From the NCBI GenBank assembly GCA_902782805.1, contig CACZON010000183.1, positions 1 to 12,183 of the forward strand: a stretch of 12,183 nucleotides of DNA, read 5' to 3'. Shown piece after piece: positions 6,308 through 12,183 of the stretch (positions are counted from its first letter, which is position 1; each line of letters opens with the position of its first letter). The DNA comes from Oscillospiraceae bacterium (GTDB lineage Bacteria; Bacillota; Clostridia; Oscillospirales; Acutalibacteraceae). Under the pieces are notes generated by a model, which saw only the letters and a program-made list of their open reading frames with translations, had not been told where the DNA came from and did no database searches. Both the position numbers and the translations under genes were made by a program.

Positions 6308-6346
6308 GATCCGAAAAATACGGCGGCGAGGCTGCCGCTTCGGATC
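6308..6346 (-). repeat. Imperfect inverted repeat downstream of the N-acetyltransferase gene
   Basis: GATCCGAA at 6308-6315 pairs with TTCGGATC at 6339-6346, and an inner GCGGC/GCCGC-type pairing is possible between them. It lies between the stop codon at 6383 and the strong terminator. It could form a second hairpin in the 3' untranslated region. There is no U-run, so it is not called a terminator. Confidence 0.4.
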
Positions 6347-6382
6347 CGATTTATTCCGTAAAAACCGGTCGTTTTAAGTTTT

Positions 6383-7183
6383 TTAAAAATCGCGCACCGG
6401 AAGCTCCGGGATCCCGAAGTATTCGCGCGCGACATCTTTTGCCTGCGCCGGCGTTTCGAGCTCTTTTTCGATCAGCGTATTGCCGCGGCGGAAGCGGAAT
6501 TTTTGTCCGCCGAGCTCCGCAAAGCCGTTGTCGAGGCGCAGATTGAGCCGCAGCGTAGCGGCAAAGCCGGAGTTCTCGCGCCGCGCAACGAAGAAATTGA
6601 GGGGGACGATCTCGCAGGGATCGCAGGGCGCGTTCTTAAAGGTGAAGCGCGCGGTCTTCGAGCCGTCAGCCTCTATGCTGTAAACGACGGTATACGCGCC
6701 GTTTCTGCCGGAAACGTGGCCGTTTACAAGCGTGCCGTTTAAGGGTACGCAGCCGTCCGGAACCGGGCCGCCGTAGCCGACGTCGGCAAAATAATCGAGC
6801 CCGTCGATCGTCGCGATCACGGCGCAGTGGGCCGGTATGCCGATTTCCGGCGCCGCGCCGGGCCGGCCGAGGTGGACGATCACCAGATGCGCGGTAAAGC
6901 CGAGCGCTTCGAGCAGCCGCCAGAAAAGCAGATTGAGCTCAAAGCAATAGCCGCCGCGCCGCTTTTCCACAATTTTCCGGTAAAGATCGTCCGTCGCGAG
7001 CGAAGGCTCCTTCCCGCTGACCCAGACGTCGGCGCAATCGAAGGGGACGGCGCGAAGCTGGGCGCGGATCAGTTCGTCGAGATACGCCCGATCCGGCGTT
7101 TTTCGTTCGGCGGAAAGGCCGATCCGCGCAAGATAGGCGTCGGCCTGTTCTTTTGTAAGCTTTTTTCGAAGTTCTTCGTTCAT
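6383..7183 (-). CDS. Arylamine N-acetyltransferase (NAT) family protein
   Basis: 266 residues, near the usual 260-280 of bacterial NATs. The cysteine-protease-like catalytic triad is visible: C80 in 'RRGGYCFELN', H119 in 'IPAHCAVIA' and D134 in 'FADVGYGGP'. The family moves an acetyl group from acetyl-CoA to arylamines or hydrazines, or in some cases makes amide bonds in biosynthesis. The acceptor here is unknown. The ATG at 7181-7183 overlaps the TGA of the TIGR04076 gene (ATGA), so translation is probably coupled. It is the last gene of the run and is followed by a strong terminator at 6261-6300. Confidence 0.93.
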   Translation of the reverse strand: MNEELRKKLTKEQADAYLARIGLSAERKTPDRAYLDELIRAQLRAVPFDCADVWVSGKEPSLATDDLYRKIVEKRRGGYCFELNLLFWRLLEALGFTAHLVIVHLGRPGAAPEIGIPAHCAVIATIDGLDYFADVGYGGPVPDGCVPLNGTLVNGHVSGRNGAYTVVYSIEADGSKTARFTFKNAPCDPCEIVPLNFFVARRENSGFAATLRLNLRLDNGFAELGGQKFRFRRGNTLIEKELETPAQAKDVAREYFGIPELPVRDF

Positions 7184-7455
7184 TTCTCTTTCTCCGTTTC
7201 AGCTTCTTCGGGGAGAAGCGCTCCGCGCAGCACGACTCTGCCTTCGTCGGGACATTTTACGGTAAATTCCTTTGCGCGGCTTTCGCCGAGATCGAGCGCG
7301 GCGCCGTTCGCCAGCGCAAAAACGTACGGGTACGCCGCGTGCCAGAGCTCCATGCACAGCGGCGGACAGAGCTCGCCGACGATCCATTCGTCGCCCGCTT
7401 TGCAGAGGCCGCTGCGGCAGCGGCTTTCCAGAACGGTCAGTTTTACTTGATCCAT
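7180..7455 (-). CDS. TIGR04076 family small protein
   Basis: 91 residues. The pattern 'KLTVLESRC...GDEWIV', then 'CPPLCMELWHAAYPYVFALANGA', then 'ESRAKEFTVKCPDEGRVVLRG' matches the TIGR04076 family, small proteins of unknown function common in anaerobic bacteria. Cysteines at 13, 18, 30, 34 and 68 suggest a metal or redox role, which is not proven. An AAGGAG site precedes the ATG at 7453-7455. It lies 9 bp after exonuclease III and overlaps the NAT start by four bases. The C-terminal tail is very acidic and lysine-rich ('EEAETEKEK'). Confidence 0.88.
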   Translation of the reverse strand: MDQVKLTVLESRCRSGLCKAGDEWIVGELCPPLCMELWHAAYPYVFALANGAALDLGESRAKEFTVKCPDEGRVVLRGALLPEEAETEKEK

Positions 7456-7464
7456 GCTTTCTCC

Positions 7465-8235
7465 TTACGCGCCGATCGCGTCTTCGCGCAGAAGAATCCC
7501 GACCGGGCAATGATCGCTTCCCTGCTGTTCTTTGAGGATGAACGCGTCCTGCAGCGCGCCGCACAGACGGTTCGAAACGAGGAAATAATCGATCCGCCAG
7601 CCGACGTCCCGCTCGCGCGAGGCGAAGCGGTAGCTCCACCAGCTGTAAGCATCTTTTTTCTCCGGATAAAAATACCGGTAGGTGTCGGTAAATCCGGCTG
7701 CCAGAAGCTCGGCGAATTTTCCGCGCTCTTCGTCCGAAAATCCAGCGTTCTGGTGATTCGCCGCCGGGTTTTTGAGGTCGATCGGCCGGTAGGCGACGTT
7801 GAAATCGCCGCAGATCACAACCGGCTTTTTCCGGTCGAGCGCGCAGACGTAGTCCCTAAAGGCGTCGTCCCACTGCATCCGGTAGGAAAGGCGCGTCAGC
7901 TCGTGCTGCGCGTTGGGCGTATAGACCGCCACGAGATAGAAACGCTCGAACTCAAAAGTGATGCTCCGCCCTTCTCCGGCGTGCTTCGGGTCGCCGATAT
8001 CGAAGGATACCGTAAGCGGCTTTCTCTTCGAGAGGATCGCCGTTCCGGAATAGCCGCGCGTTTCGGCGCTGTTGAAAACCGTTTCATATCCTTCAAATTC
8101 GCGGTCGAGCTGATCGTAATTCATTTTGATTTCCTGCAGACAGAGGATCTCCGGCTCTTCGCGGCGGAGGAATTCCTCAAAGCCCTTCTGCAGGCAGGCG
8201 CGCAGGCCGTTTACGTTCCAGGAGCAGAGCTTCAT
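7465..8235 (-). CDS. xth: Exodeoxyribonuclease III / AP endonuclease (XthA/ExoA family)
   Basis: 256 residues from the ATG at 8233-8235. A GTG one codon earlier is the alternative start. Family motifs are all present: 'WNVNGLR' (N7, N9), 'LQEIK' with the metal-binding E35, 'GYSGTA' at 61-66, 'GDFNVAYRPIDL' with D144 and N146, and C-terminal 'SDHCPV' with D241 and H242. It cuts DNA 5' of abasic sites and trims 3' blocked ends in base excision repair. No clear Shine-Dalgarno site precedes the start, and the gene begins seven bases after the TSCPD stop, so translational coupling is likely. Confidence 0.96.
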   Translation of the reverse strand: MKLCSWNVNGLRACLQKGFEEFLRREEPEILCLQEIKMNYDQLDREFEGYETVFNSAETRGYSGTAILSKRKPLTVSFDIGDPKHAGEGRSITFEFERFYLVAVYTPNAQHELTRLSYRMQWDDAFRDYVCALDRKKPVVICGDFNVAYRPIDLKNPAANHQNAGFSDEERGKFAELLAAGFTDTYRYFYPEKKDAYSWWSYRFASRERDVGWRIDYFLVSNRLCGALQDAFILKEQQGSDHCPVGILLREDAIGA

Positions 8236-8242
8236 CACGCGG

Positions 8243-8500
8243 TCAACCGTTCTGCTGCGCCTGTGCCGCTTTGATCGCGCGGACGAGCTGATCGGAACAG
8301 GAAGTCGGCTTCATTCCGCAGCGAATGCCTTCGCAGCGCTCGATGATATGCTCGGCGGTCATTCCGTCGACAAGCGAGGAAATCGCCTTGAGGTTGCCCG
8401 GGCAGCCGCCGGTGAATCTTACGTTGGAAACGATCCCGTCGGTCAGATCGAATTCGATTTTCTGCGAGCAGGTGCCGCTGGTTTTATACTCGTATCTCAT
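8243..8500 (-). CDS. TSCPD domain protein (TIGR03905 family)
   Basis: 85 residues: 'YKTSGTCSQKIEFDL', 'FTGGCPGNLKAISSLVDGM' and 'RCGMKPTSCSDQLVRAI', the last with the TSC-[PS]-D element that names the domain. The cysteines (11, 33, 56, 61, 68) recall the C-terminal zinc region of vitamin B12-dependent ribonucleotide reductase, to which this domain is related. The function of the stand-alone protein is unknown. The start at 8498-8500 has AGAGAGG about seven bases upstream. A longer in-frame reading to 8560 lacks a ribosome site and overlaps the dehydrogenase end. The gene follows the dehydrogenase stop by 19 bp. Confidence 0.9.
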   Translation of the reverse strand: MRYEYKTSGTCSQKIEFDLTDGIVSNVRFTGGCPGNLKAISSLVDGMTAEHIIERCEGIRCGMKPTSCSDQLVRAIKAAQAQQNG

Positions 8501-8519
8501 TTCATTTACCTCTCTTCGC

Positions 8520-9704
8520 TTATTCGTTCGCGGCTTTGAAAATCTCGTAGATCTCTTCATAGCCGAGTTTTTTGAAGGCGCCGATCGTGCGTTTGCCTTC
8601 CCAGGTCGTCCCGAAAGCGAGCGCGCGGATCTCTTCGTCGCTCTTGATCCCGATTTCGGGCGCTTCGCTCATTTTGACGGGCATCCCGAGCGAAGCGAAA
8701 TACTGCCGCGTCTTTTCGATCCCCTCGAGCGCCGCCGCATCGTCGTCCTCGGCTTCTACGCCCCAGACGTTGCGCGCGAACTTCGCGAACCGGTCGATCT
8801 TTGCCGAGCGGACGAATTTCGCCCAATAGCCCCACATGATCGAAAGGCTCGCGCCGTGGGCGATATCGTAAAACGCGCCGAGCTGCATCCCGAGCTGGTG
8901 CGTCGCCCAGTCGCCGGTTCCGCCGAGGCCGGTCAGGCCGTTGTGGGAGACGCTTCCGCACCACATCAGCTCGCTCATCGCGTGATAATCCTGCGGATTT
9001 TCAAGCGCCGCTTTTCCGTTTTCGATCACGGTGCGCAGCAGCGCCTCGGCAAAGGCGTCGGTCAGGTCGTTGCCGTCGTCCTGCGTAAAATAGCGCTCCA
9101 TCGTATGCATCATGATATCCGTAGCGCCGCAGGCGATCTGATATTTCGGAAGCGTATAGGTCAGCTCCGGATCGAGGATCGCGAACGCCGGACGGTTCAA
9201 AGGCGTGTTGATTCCGCGCTTTGAGTGCGTTTCGGAATTCTGCAGAACGGCGGAATCGCTCGTCTCGCTTCCGGCTGCGGAAATTGTCAGGATCACGCCG
9301 ACCGGGATCGTCTTTTCAAGCGTCGCTTCGCGCGCCCAGAATTTCCAGATATCGATTCCCGGATTCGCAACCCCGTGGGCGATCCCCTTTGCGGTATCGA
9401 TGACGCTGCCGCCGCCGACGGCCAGAATCAGCTCTGCGCCGAAAGCGATTGCCTTCTCAACGCCCTCTCTCGCAAGCTCAAGGCGCGGATTGGGAACGAC
9501 GCCGCCGAACGGAAGGTACGCGATCGACGCATTGCGCAGCGATTCTTCGACGCGCGCGAGCAAGCCGCTGCGCACGACGCTTCCTCCTCCGTAGACGATC
9601 AGGACCCTCCGGATTCCACGCGAGGCGATCTCGGCGCCGACTTTTTCTTCCGCTTTTTTGCCGAAGATGATTTTGGTTGGAAGATGGTATTCAAATGCGT
9701 TCGT
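8520..9704 (-). CDS. Iron-containing alcohol dehydrogenase (butanol dehydrogenase/YqhD-like), apparent ACG start
   Basis: 394 residues when read from the ACG at 9702-9704. The N-terminal 'NAFEYHLPTKIIFGKKAEEKVG' is the typical first strand of the family, and the nucleotide-binding 'VGGGSVIDTAKGIA' lies near residues 96-109. The metal ligands are D196 and H200 in 'GATDIMMHTMERYF', H269 in 'TGDWATHQLG' and H283 in 'DIAHGASLS'. The enzyme interconverts alcohols and aldehydes with NAD(P)H. The subtype resembles butanol dehydrogenases, but the substrate cannot be fixed. No ATG, GTG or TTG exists in frame before codon 44, and an in-frame TAA lies two codons before ACG. ACG sits eight bases after a perfect AGGAGG, exactly where ATG would be. 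A start at codon 44 would remove the first beta strand and is rejected. Confidence 0.9.
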   Translation of the reverse strand, partial: TNAFEYHLPTKIIFGKKAEEKVGAEIASRGIRRVLIVYGGGSVVRSGLLARVEESLRNASIAYLPFGGVVPNPRLELAREGVEKAIAFGAELILAVGGGSVIDTAKGIAHGVANPGIDIWKFWAREATLEKTIPVGVILTISAAGSETSDSAVLQNSETHSKRGINTPLNRPAFAILDPELTYTLPKYQIACGATDIMMHTMERYFTQDDGNDLTDAFAEALLRTVIENGKAALENPQDYHAMSELMWCGSVSHNGLTGLGGTGDWATHQLGMQLGAFYDIAHGASLSIMWGYWAKFVRSAKIDRFAKFARNVWGVEAEDDDAAALEGIEKTRQYFASLGMPVKMSEAPEIGIKSDEEIRALAFGTTWEGKRTIGAFKKLGYEEIYEIFKAANE

Positions 9705-9718
9705 TTTTTATTCCTCCT
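9702..9718 (-). promoter_or_regulatory. Shine-Dalgarno site deciding an ACG start codon
   Basis: On the minus strand AGGAGG (9713-9718) is followed by an eight-base A-rich spacer and ACG (9702-9704). The next codons give the conserved alcohol dehydrogenase N-terminus. An in-frame TAA at 9708-9710 excludes any start further upstream. Confidence 0.75.
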
Positions 9719-9738
9719 TTATTGTGAACGTTTCGAAT

Positions 9739-9776
9739 CGGACGCCGGCCGAAAAACAGCAGAAGCCGGTTGTCCG
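9739..9776 (-). repeat. Inverted repeat between ychF and the alcohol dehydrogenase gene
   Basis: CGGAC and CCGGC on one side pair with GCCGG and GTCCG on the other, around a loop of about 14-15 bases, with a small internal mismatch. No U-run follows in the direction of transcription. It may be a processing or attenuation hairpin in the 77-bp gap. I saw no convincing promoter in this gap. Confidence 0.45.
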
Positions 9777-9781
9777 ACAGA

Positions 9782-10876
9782 TCAGACGTTGAAACGGAAG
9801 AGGACGACGTCGCCGTCCTGCATGACGTAATCCTTTCCTTCGGATCGGACGAGGCCCTTTTCCTTTGCCGCCGCCATCGAGCCGCATTCCATCAGCTGAT
9901 CAAACGCGACGATTTCCGCACGGATAAAGCCGCGCTCGAAATCGGAATGGATCTTTCCGGCGGCCTGCGGCGCCTTCGTTCCTTTTTTGATCGTCCAGGC
10001 GCGCACTTCCGGTTTACCTGCGGTCAGATAGGAAATGAGCCCCAGCAGCGCGTAGCAGGCGCGGATCAGGCGGTCGAGCCCGGATTCCTCGAGGCCGATC
10101 TCGGAAAGGAACATCTGCTTTTCCTCATAGTCCATATCGGCGATCTGCGCTTCCAGTTCCGCGCAGATCGGAAGGATCCCGGCGCCCTCCGCTTCAGCGA
10201 TCTTCCGGACCGCTTCATAGCGCTCGTTCCCCTCGAGCCCGGCCGAGAAATCGTCCTCGGAAAGATTCGCGGCATAAATGATCGGCTTGTTCGTAAGAAG
10301 CGCGACGCTCGAGAGCAGCTCCGCCTCTTCTTCGCTGCATTCGATGCTGCGCGCCGATTTTCCCTCGTTGAGCGTTTCCTTGACGCGCTCGAAGAATTCG
10401 GCTTCCTGGGCGTATTTTTTATCGCCCTTCATCATTTTTTTCGCTTTGTCGATCCTGCGCTCGAGGATCTCGAGGTCGGAGAGGATCAGCTCCACGTTGA
10501 TCGTCTCGATATCGCGCGCTGGGTCCACCGAGCCCTCTACGTGGATGATGTCGTCGTCCTCAAAGCAGCGGACGACGTGGACGATCGCGTCGACCTCGCG
10601 GATATTCGAGAGAAATTTATTGCCGAGGCCTTCGCCCTTCGAAGCGCCGCGGACCAGCCCGGCGATATCGACGAATTCGATCGTTGCGGGCGTGTATTTA
10701 TCGGGATGGTACATTTCCGCAAGACGGTCGAGCCGCTGATCCGGAACGGCGACGACGCCGACGTTCGGTTCGATCGTGCAGAAGGGCTAGTTTGCCGACT
10801 GCGCGCCGGCGTTCGTGATCGCGTTGAAAAGCGTGCTTTTTCCGACGTTCGGCAGTCCGATGATTCCAAGTTTCAT
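9782..10876 (-). pseudogene. ychF: YchF/OLA1-family GTPase (ATPase), full length but interrupted by an in-frame TAG at codon 30
   Basis: The frame from the ATG at 10874-10876 (AGGAGAG-type site upstream) spells 'MKLGIIGLPNVGKSTLFNAI', with the P-loop G7-x4-GKST. It then reaches 'NAGAQSAN', a TAG at 10787-10789, and 'PFCTIEPNVGVVAVPD'. In the family this position is an aromatic residue ('AN[YF]PFCTIEPN'), so TAC/TAT to TAG is the simplest change. The rest is intact through 'DIAGLVRGASKGEGLGNKFL' and the C-terminal TGS domain, ending 'DVVLFRFNV'. Including the TAG there are 364 codons, matching the usual length of about 363. YchF binds ribosomes and hydrolyses ATP, with a role in stress response. 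Without read-through, only a start at 10714 is possible, and that product lacks the P-loop. Sequencing error, true nonsense mutation and TAG decoding are all open. Confidence 0.88.
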
Positions 10877-10998
10877 GATGCTCTCTCCTTAACGCCCGTT
10901 CGGGCAGCGTATTTGAATCGGCAAGAACCGTTTTTCCGGGAAAACGCGCGCCGCTTTTTCGAAAGTTCCGGAAAGCCCCGTTCCCGCGCGGTCAATCA

Positions 10999-11919
10999 TC
11001 AGGTGTTTTGCGTAAAGAGTGTTTCGGGATATTCCCCGACGGTGATTTTTCGGGCGATCGCCGCGCAGACGCCGGCGCGGTCCTCCTGATAGGTCACGCC
11101 GATCCATTTTTCCGCCGTTTCAAGGACTTTTACCCTGCAGAGCCCTTCGTCGATCATGCGGCTGACCGCGGAGGGAAGATAGTATTCCGCCTTCATCGGA
11201 TCTTTCGTTTCGTCGCGCAGAAACGCGAGGAAGCCTGCTTCCAGCTCCGGGAGAAACGCCGGGGTAAATCCCCAGCAGTTCATCGAAACGATGCTGTTTT
11301 CATCGATCGGATGCCAATCTTCGTTTTCGAAATAGGCGGCGCCGTTTTCGCGGCGCAGGATCTTTGTGCGCTCGGTCACGGAAACCAGCTCGTTCGCTTC
11401 GTTTTTGACGCAGACCCCGCGCGAAACGGTCCCGTTTTCCGTCAGCGTGTTGCGCAGCTCGTAGCCGACCATCGAGAATTCGGCGGGACGTTCGTCTCCG
11501 CGCAGCGAATCCATCCAGAGAGAAAGCTGTAAAAACGCGTCGGCTCCGTAGAAATCGTCGGCGTTGATGACCGCGAAGGGGGAATCGATCTCGTCTTTGC
11601 AGCAGAGGACCGCGTGGCCGGTGCCGAAGGGCTTCGTTCTGCCTTCGGGCGCCGAAAAGCCGGCGGGCAGCGATTCGAGCTTCTGGTAAACGAACGCAAG
11701 CTCGATCCCGGCGGGAAGCTTCCCTGCAAAGTGTTCTTCAAAAACGGCGCGGTGCTCTTCCTTGATAATCAGAAGGATCTTCGAAAATCCGGCGCGGATC
11801 GCGTCGAAAACGGAGTAATCCATCAGGATCTCGCCGCCCGGGCCGACCGGCTCGATCTGCTTGAGTCCGCCGTAGCGGCTGCCGAGACCCGCGGCCATGA
11901 TGACCAGTGTTTTTTTCAT
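10999..11919 (-). CDS. Sugar-phosphate nucleotidyltransferase-type protein (NTP_transferase family)
   Basis: 306 residues. The N-terminal 'MAAGLGSRYGGLKQ' gives the nucleotidyltransferase signature G11-x-G13-x-R15. 'FGTGHAVLC' at 98-106 and 'FAVINADDFYG' at 115-125 (metal-binding D121/D122) complete the nucleotide- and sugar-phosphate-binding core of the GT-A-like pyrophosphorylase fold. Relatives make NDP-sugars from a sugar-1-phosphate and NTP. The sugar cannot be predicted, and no capsule or cell-wall genes are beside it. The ATG at 11917-11919 follows a GAAGG site at nine bases. A clear promoter lies at 11950-11978. The next gene, ychF, begins 122 bp further on, with no strong terminator between, so co-transcription is possible. 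Confidence 0.9.
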   Translation of the reverse strand: MKKTLVIMAAGLGSRYGGLKQIEPVGPGGEILMDYSVFDAIRAGFSKILLIIKEEHRAVFEEHFAGKLPAGIELAFVYQKLESLPAGFSAPEGRTKPFGTGHAVLCCKDEIDSPFAVINADDFYGADAFLQLSLWMDSLRGDERPAEFSMVGYELRNTLTENGTVSRGVCVKNEANELVSVTERTKILRRENGAAYFENEDWHPIDENSIVSMNCWGFTPAFLPELEAGFLAFLRDETKDPMKAEYYLPSAVSRMIDEGLCRVKVLETAEKWIGVTYQEDRAGVCAAIARKITVGEYPETLFTQNT

Positions 11920-11949
11920 CGGAAACGACCTTCTTTCGTAAGCAGTTTC

Positions 11950-11978
11950 ATTATATCGGAAATCCGCGGAGATTGCAA
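11950..11978 (-). promoter_or_regulatory. Sigma-70 type promoter of the nucleotidyltransferase gene
   Basis: On the minus strand TTGCAA (11973-11978) and a perfect TATAAT (11950-11955) are 17 bp apart. The start point would be near 11943, giving a leader of about 25 nt before the ATG. It may also drive the genes downstream from ychF onward. Confidence 0.82.
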
Positions 11979-12024
11979 TCGCTTTTCATGGCGGCCTTTG
12001 GCTTTTTCGGCGCCGATGACACAG

Positions 12025-12052
12025 AAAAAGCCCGGGAATCCCCCGGGCTTTT
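12025..12052 (-). terminator. Intrinsic terminator of mscL
   Basis: GCCCGGG (12030-12036) and CCCGGGC (12042-12048) form a stem extended by A-T pairs on both sides, around the five-base loop AATCC. On the minus strand it ends in TTTTTC, 31 bases after the mscL stop. The symmetry would allow some activity in the other direction. Confidence 0.9.
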
Positions 12053-12083
12053 CGTTTGCGGGCCGATCTTTGTTTCGGATTTC

Positions 12084-12183
12084 TTATTTTTCCTTGATCA
12101 GATCTCTGATTTCGGTAAGGAGCTTCTCTTCCGCAGAAGGCTCGGGATCGGGCGCCGGCTCTTCTTCCTTCTTGCGCTTCACC
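12084..12183 (-). CDS. mscL: Large-conductance mechanosensitive channel MscL, C-terminal tail only
   Basis: Only the last 32 or 33 codons are in the window. The tail 'KRKKEEEPAPDPEPSAEEKLLTEIRDLIKEK' ends in TAA. It is the cytoplasmic end of MscL: a basic-acidic linker rich in Pro and Glu, followed by the short helix 'LLTEIRDLIKEK' that forms the pentameric bundle. MscL opens under membrane tension during osmotic downshock. The membrane helices lie beyond the right edge. A strong terminator at 12025-12052 follows, so mscL is a separate transcription unit from the nucleotidyltransferase. Confidence 0.87.
   Translation of the reverse strand, partial: VKRKKEEEPAPDPEPSAEEKLLTEIRDLIKEK

Noticed and set aside
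9573..9575. GTG as start of the alcohol dehydrogenase
   Set aside because: It would remove 43 residues, including the conserved first strand 'YHLPTKIIFG', and has no suitable ribosome site, whereas AGGAGG stands exactly before the ACG at 9702-9704.
10712..10714. ATG as start of ychF
   Set aside because: It would drop the P-loop and switch region that are encoded upstream in the same frame. It is only the first start after the internal TAG.
9770..11089. 439-residue open frame on the plus strand opposite ychF
   Set aside because: It lies antisense to a clear YchF frame and reads across the gap between two minus-strand genes. It is Arg/Asp/Phe-rich in the way typical of antisense shadows, with no family features. 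The same applies to 1280-2224, 7339-8274 and 8325-9224.
1..12183. tRNA, rRNA, CRISPR array or insertion sequence
   Set aside because: No cloverleaf-like sequence, spaced repeat array, transposase frame or terminal inverted repeats with target duplication were seen on either strand.

Overview
All genes in this window lie on the minus strand and read from right to left. The sequence is moderately GC-rich and has Shine-Dalgarno sites of the AGGAGG type, near-consensus TTGACA/TATAAT promoters and tightly packed operons. The gene families are typical of strictly anaerobic Firmicutes: corrinoid methyltransferases, an ASKHA-type corrinoid activator, TSCPD and TIGR04076 proteins, and an iron-dependent alcohol dehydrogenase. 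The best guess is a Clostridia-type anaerobe with an acetogen-like one-carbon metabolism, possibly a gut or sediment MAG. No RNA genes, mobile elements or CRISPR arrays were seen.

Left part (1-4655): an operon for corrinoid-dependent methyl transfer, read RACo-like reductive activator, DUF2284 Cys-rich protein, methyltetrahydrofolate:corrinoid methyltransferase (MT II), corrinoid protein, then a URO-D-family methyltransferase (MT I, cut by the left window edge). This is the part list of an O-demethylase of the MtvABC/Vdm/Odm/MtoABCD type. MT I moves a methyl group, most likely from a methoxylated compound, to the cobalt of the corrinoid protein. MT II passes it to tetrahydrofolate. The activator re-reduces inactive Co(II).

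Middle part (4783-6256): a two-gene unit encoding a second, divergent corrinoid-binding protein and, one base downstream, a GntR/HutC-type repressor. An 18-bp near-palindrome, AACTnGTATAyACnAGwT, covers the -10 region of this unit's promoter. It occurs again between the main promoter and the first gene of the methyltransferase operon. The simplest reading is that the GntR protein controls both itself and the O-demethylase operon. The paired corrinoid protein may be its sensory partner or an extra methyl carrier.

Right part (6263-12183): a compact run of genes, YchF GTPase, iron alcohol dehydrogenase, TSCPD protein, exodeoxyribonuclease III, TIGR04076 protein and arylamine N-acetyltransferase, ending in a strong hairpin terminator. 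Upstream are a sugar-nucleotide-type nucleotidyltransferase with its own promoter and the tail of mscL with its terminator. Two adjacent genes carry unusual single-base features. ychF has an in-frame TAG where a conserved tyrosine is expected, and the alcohol dehydrogenase appears to start at ACG behind a perfect Shine-Dalgarno site.
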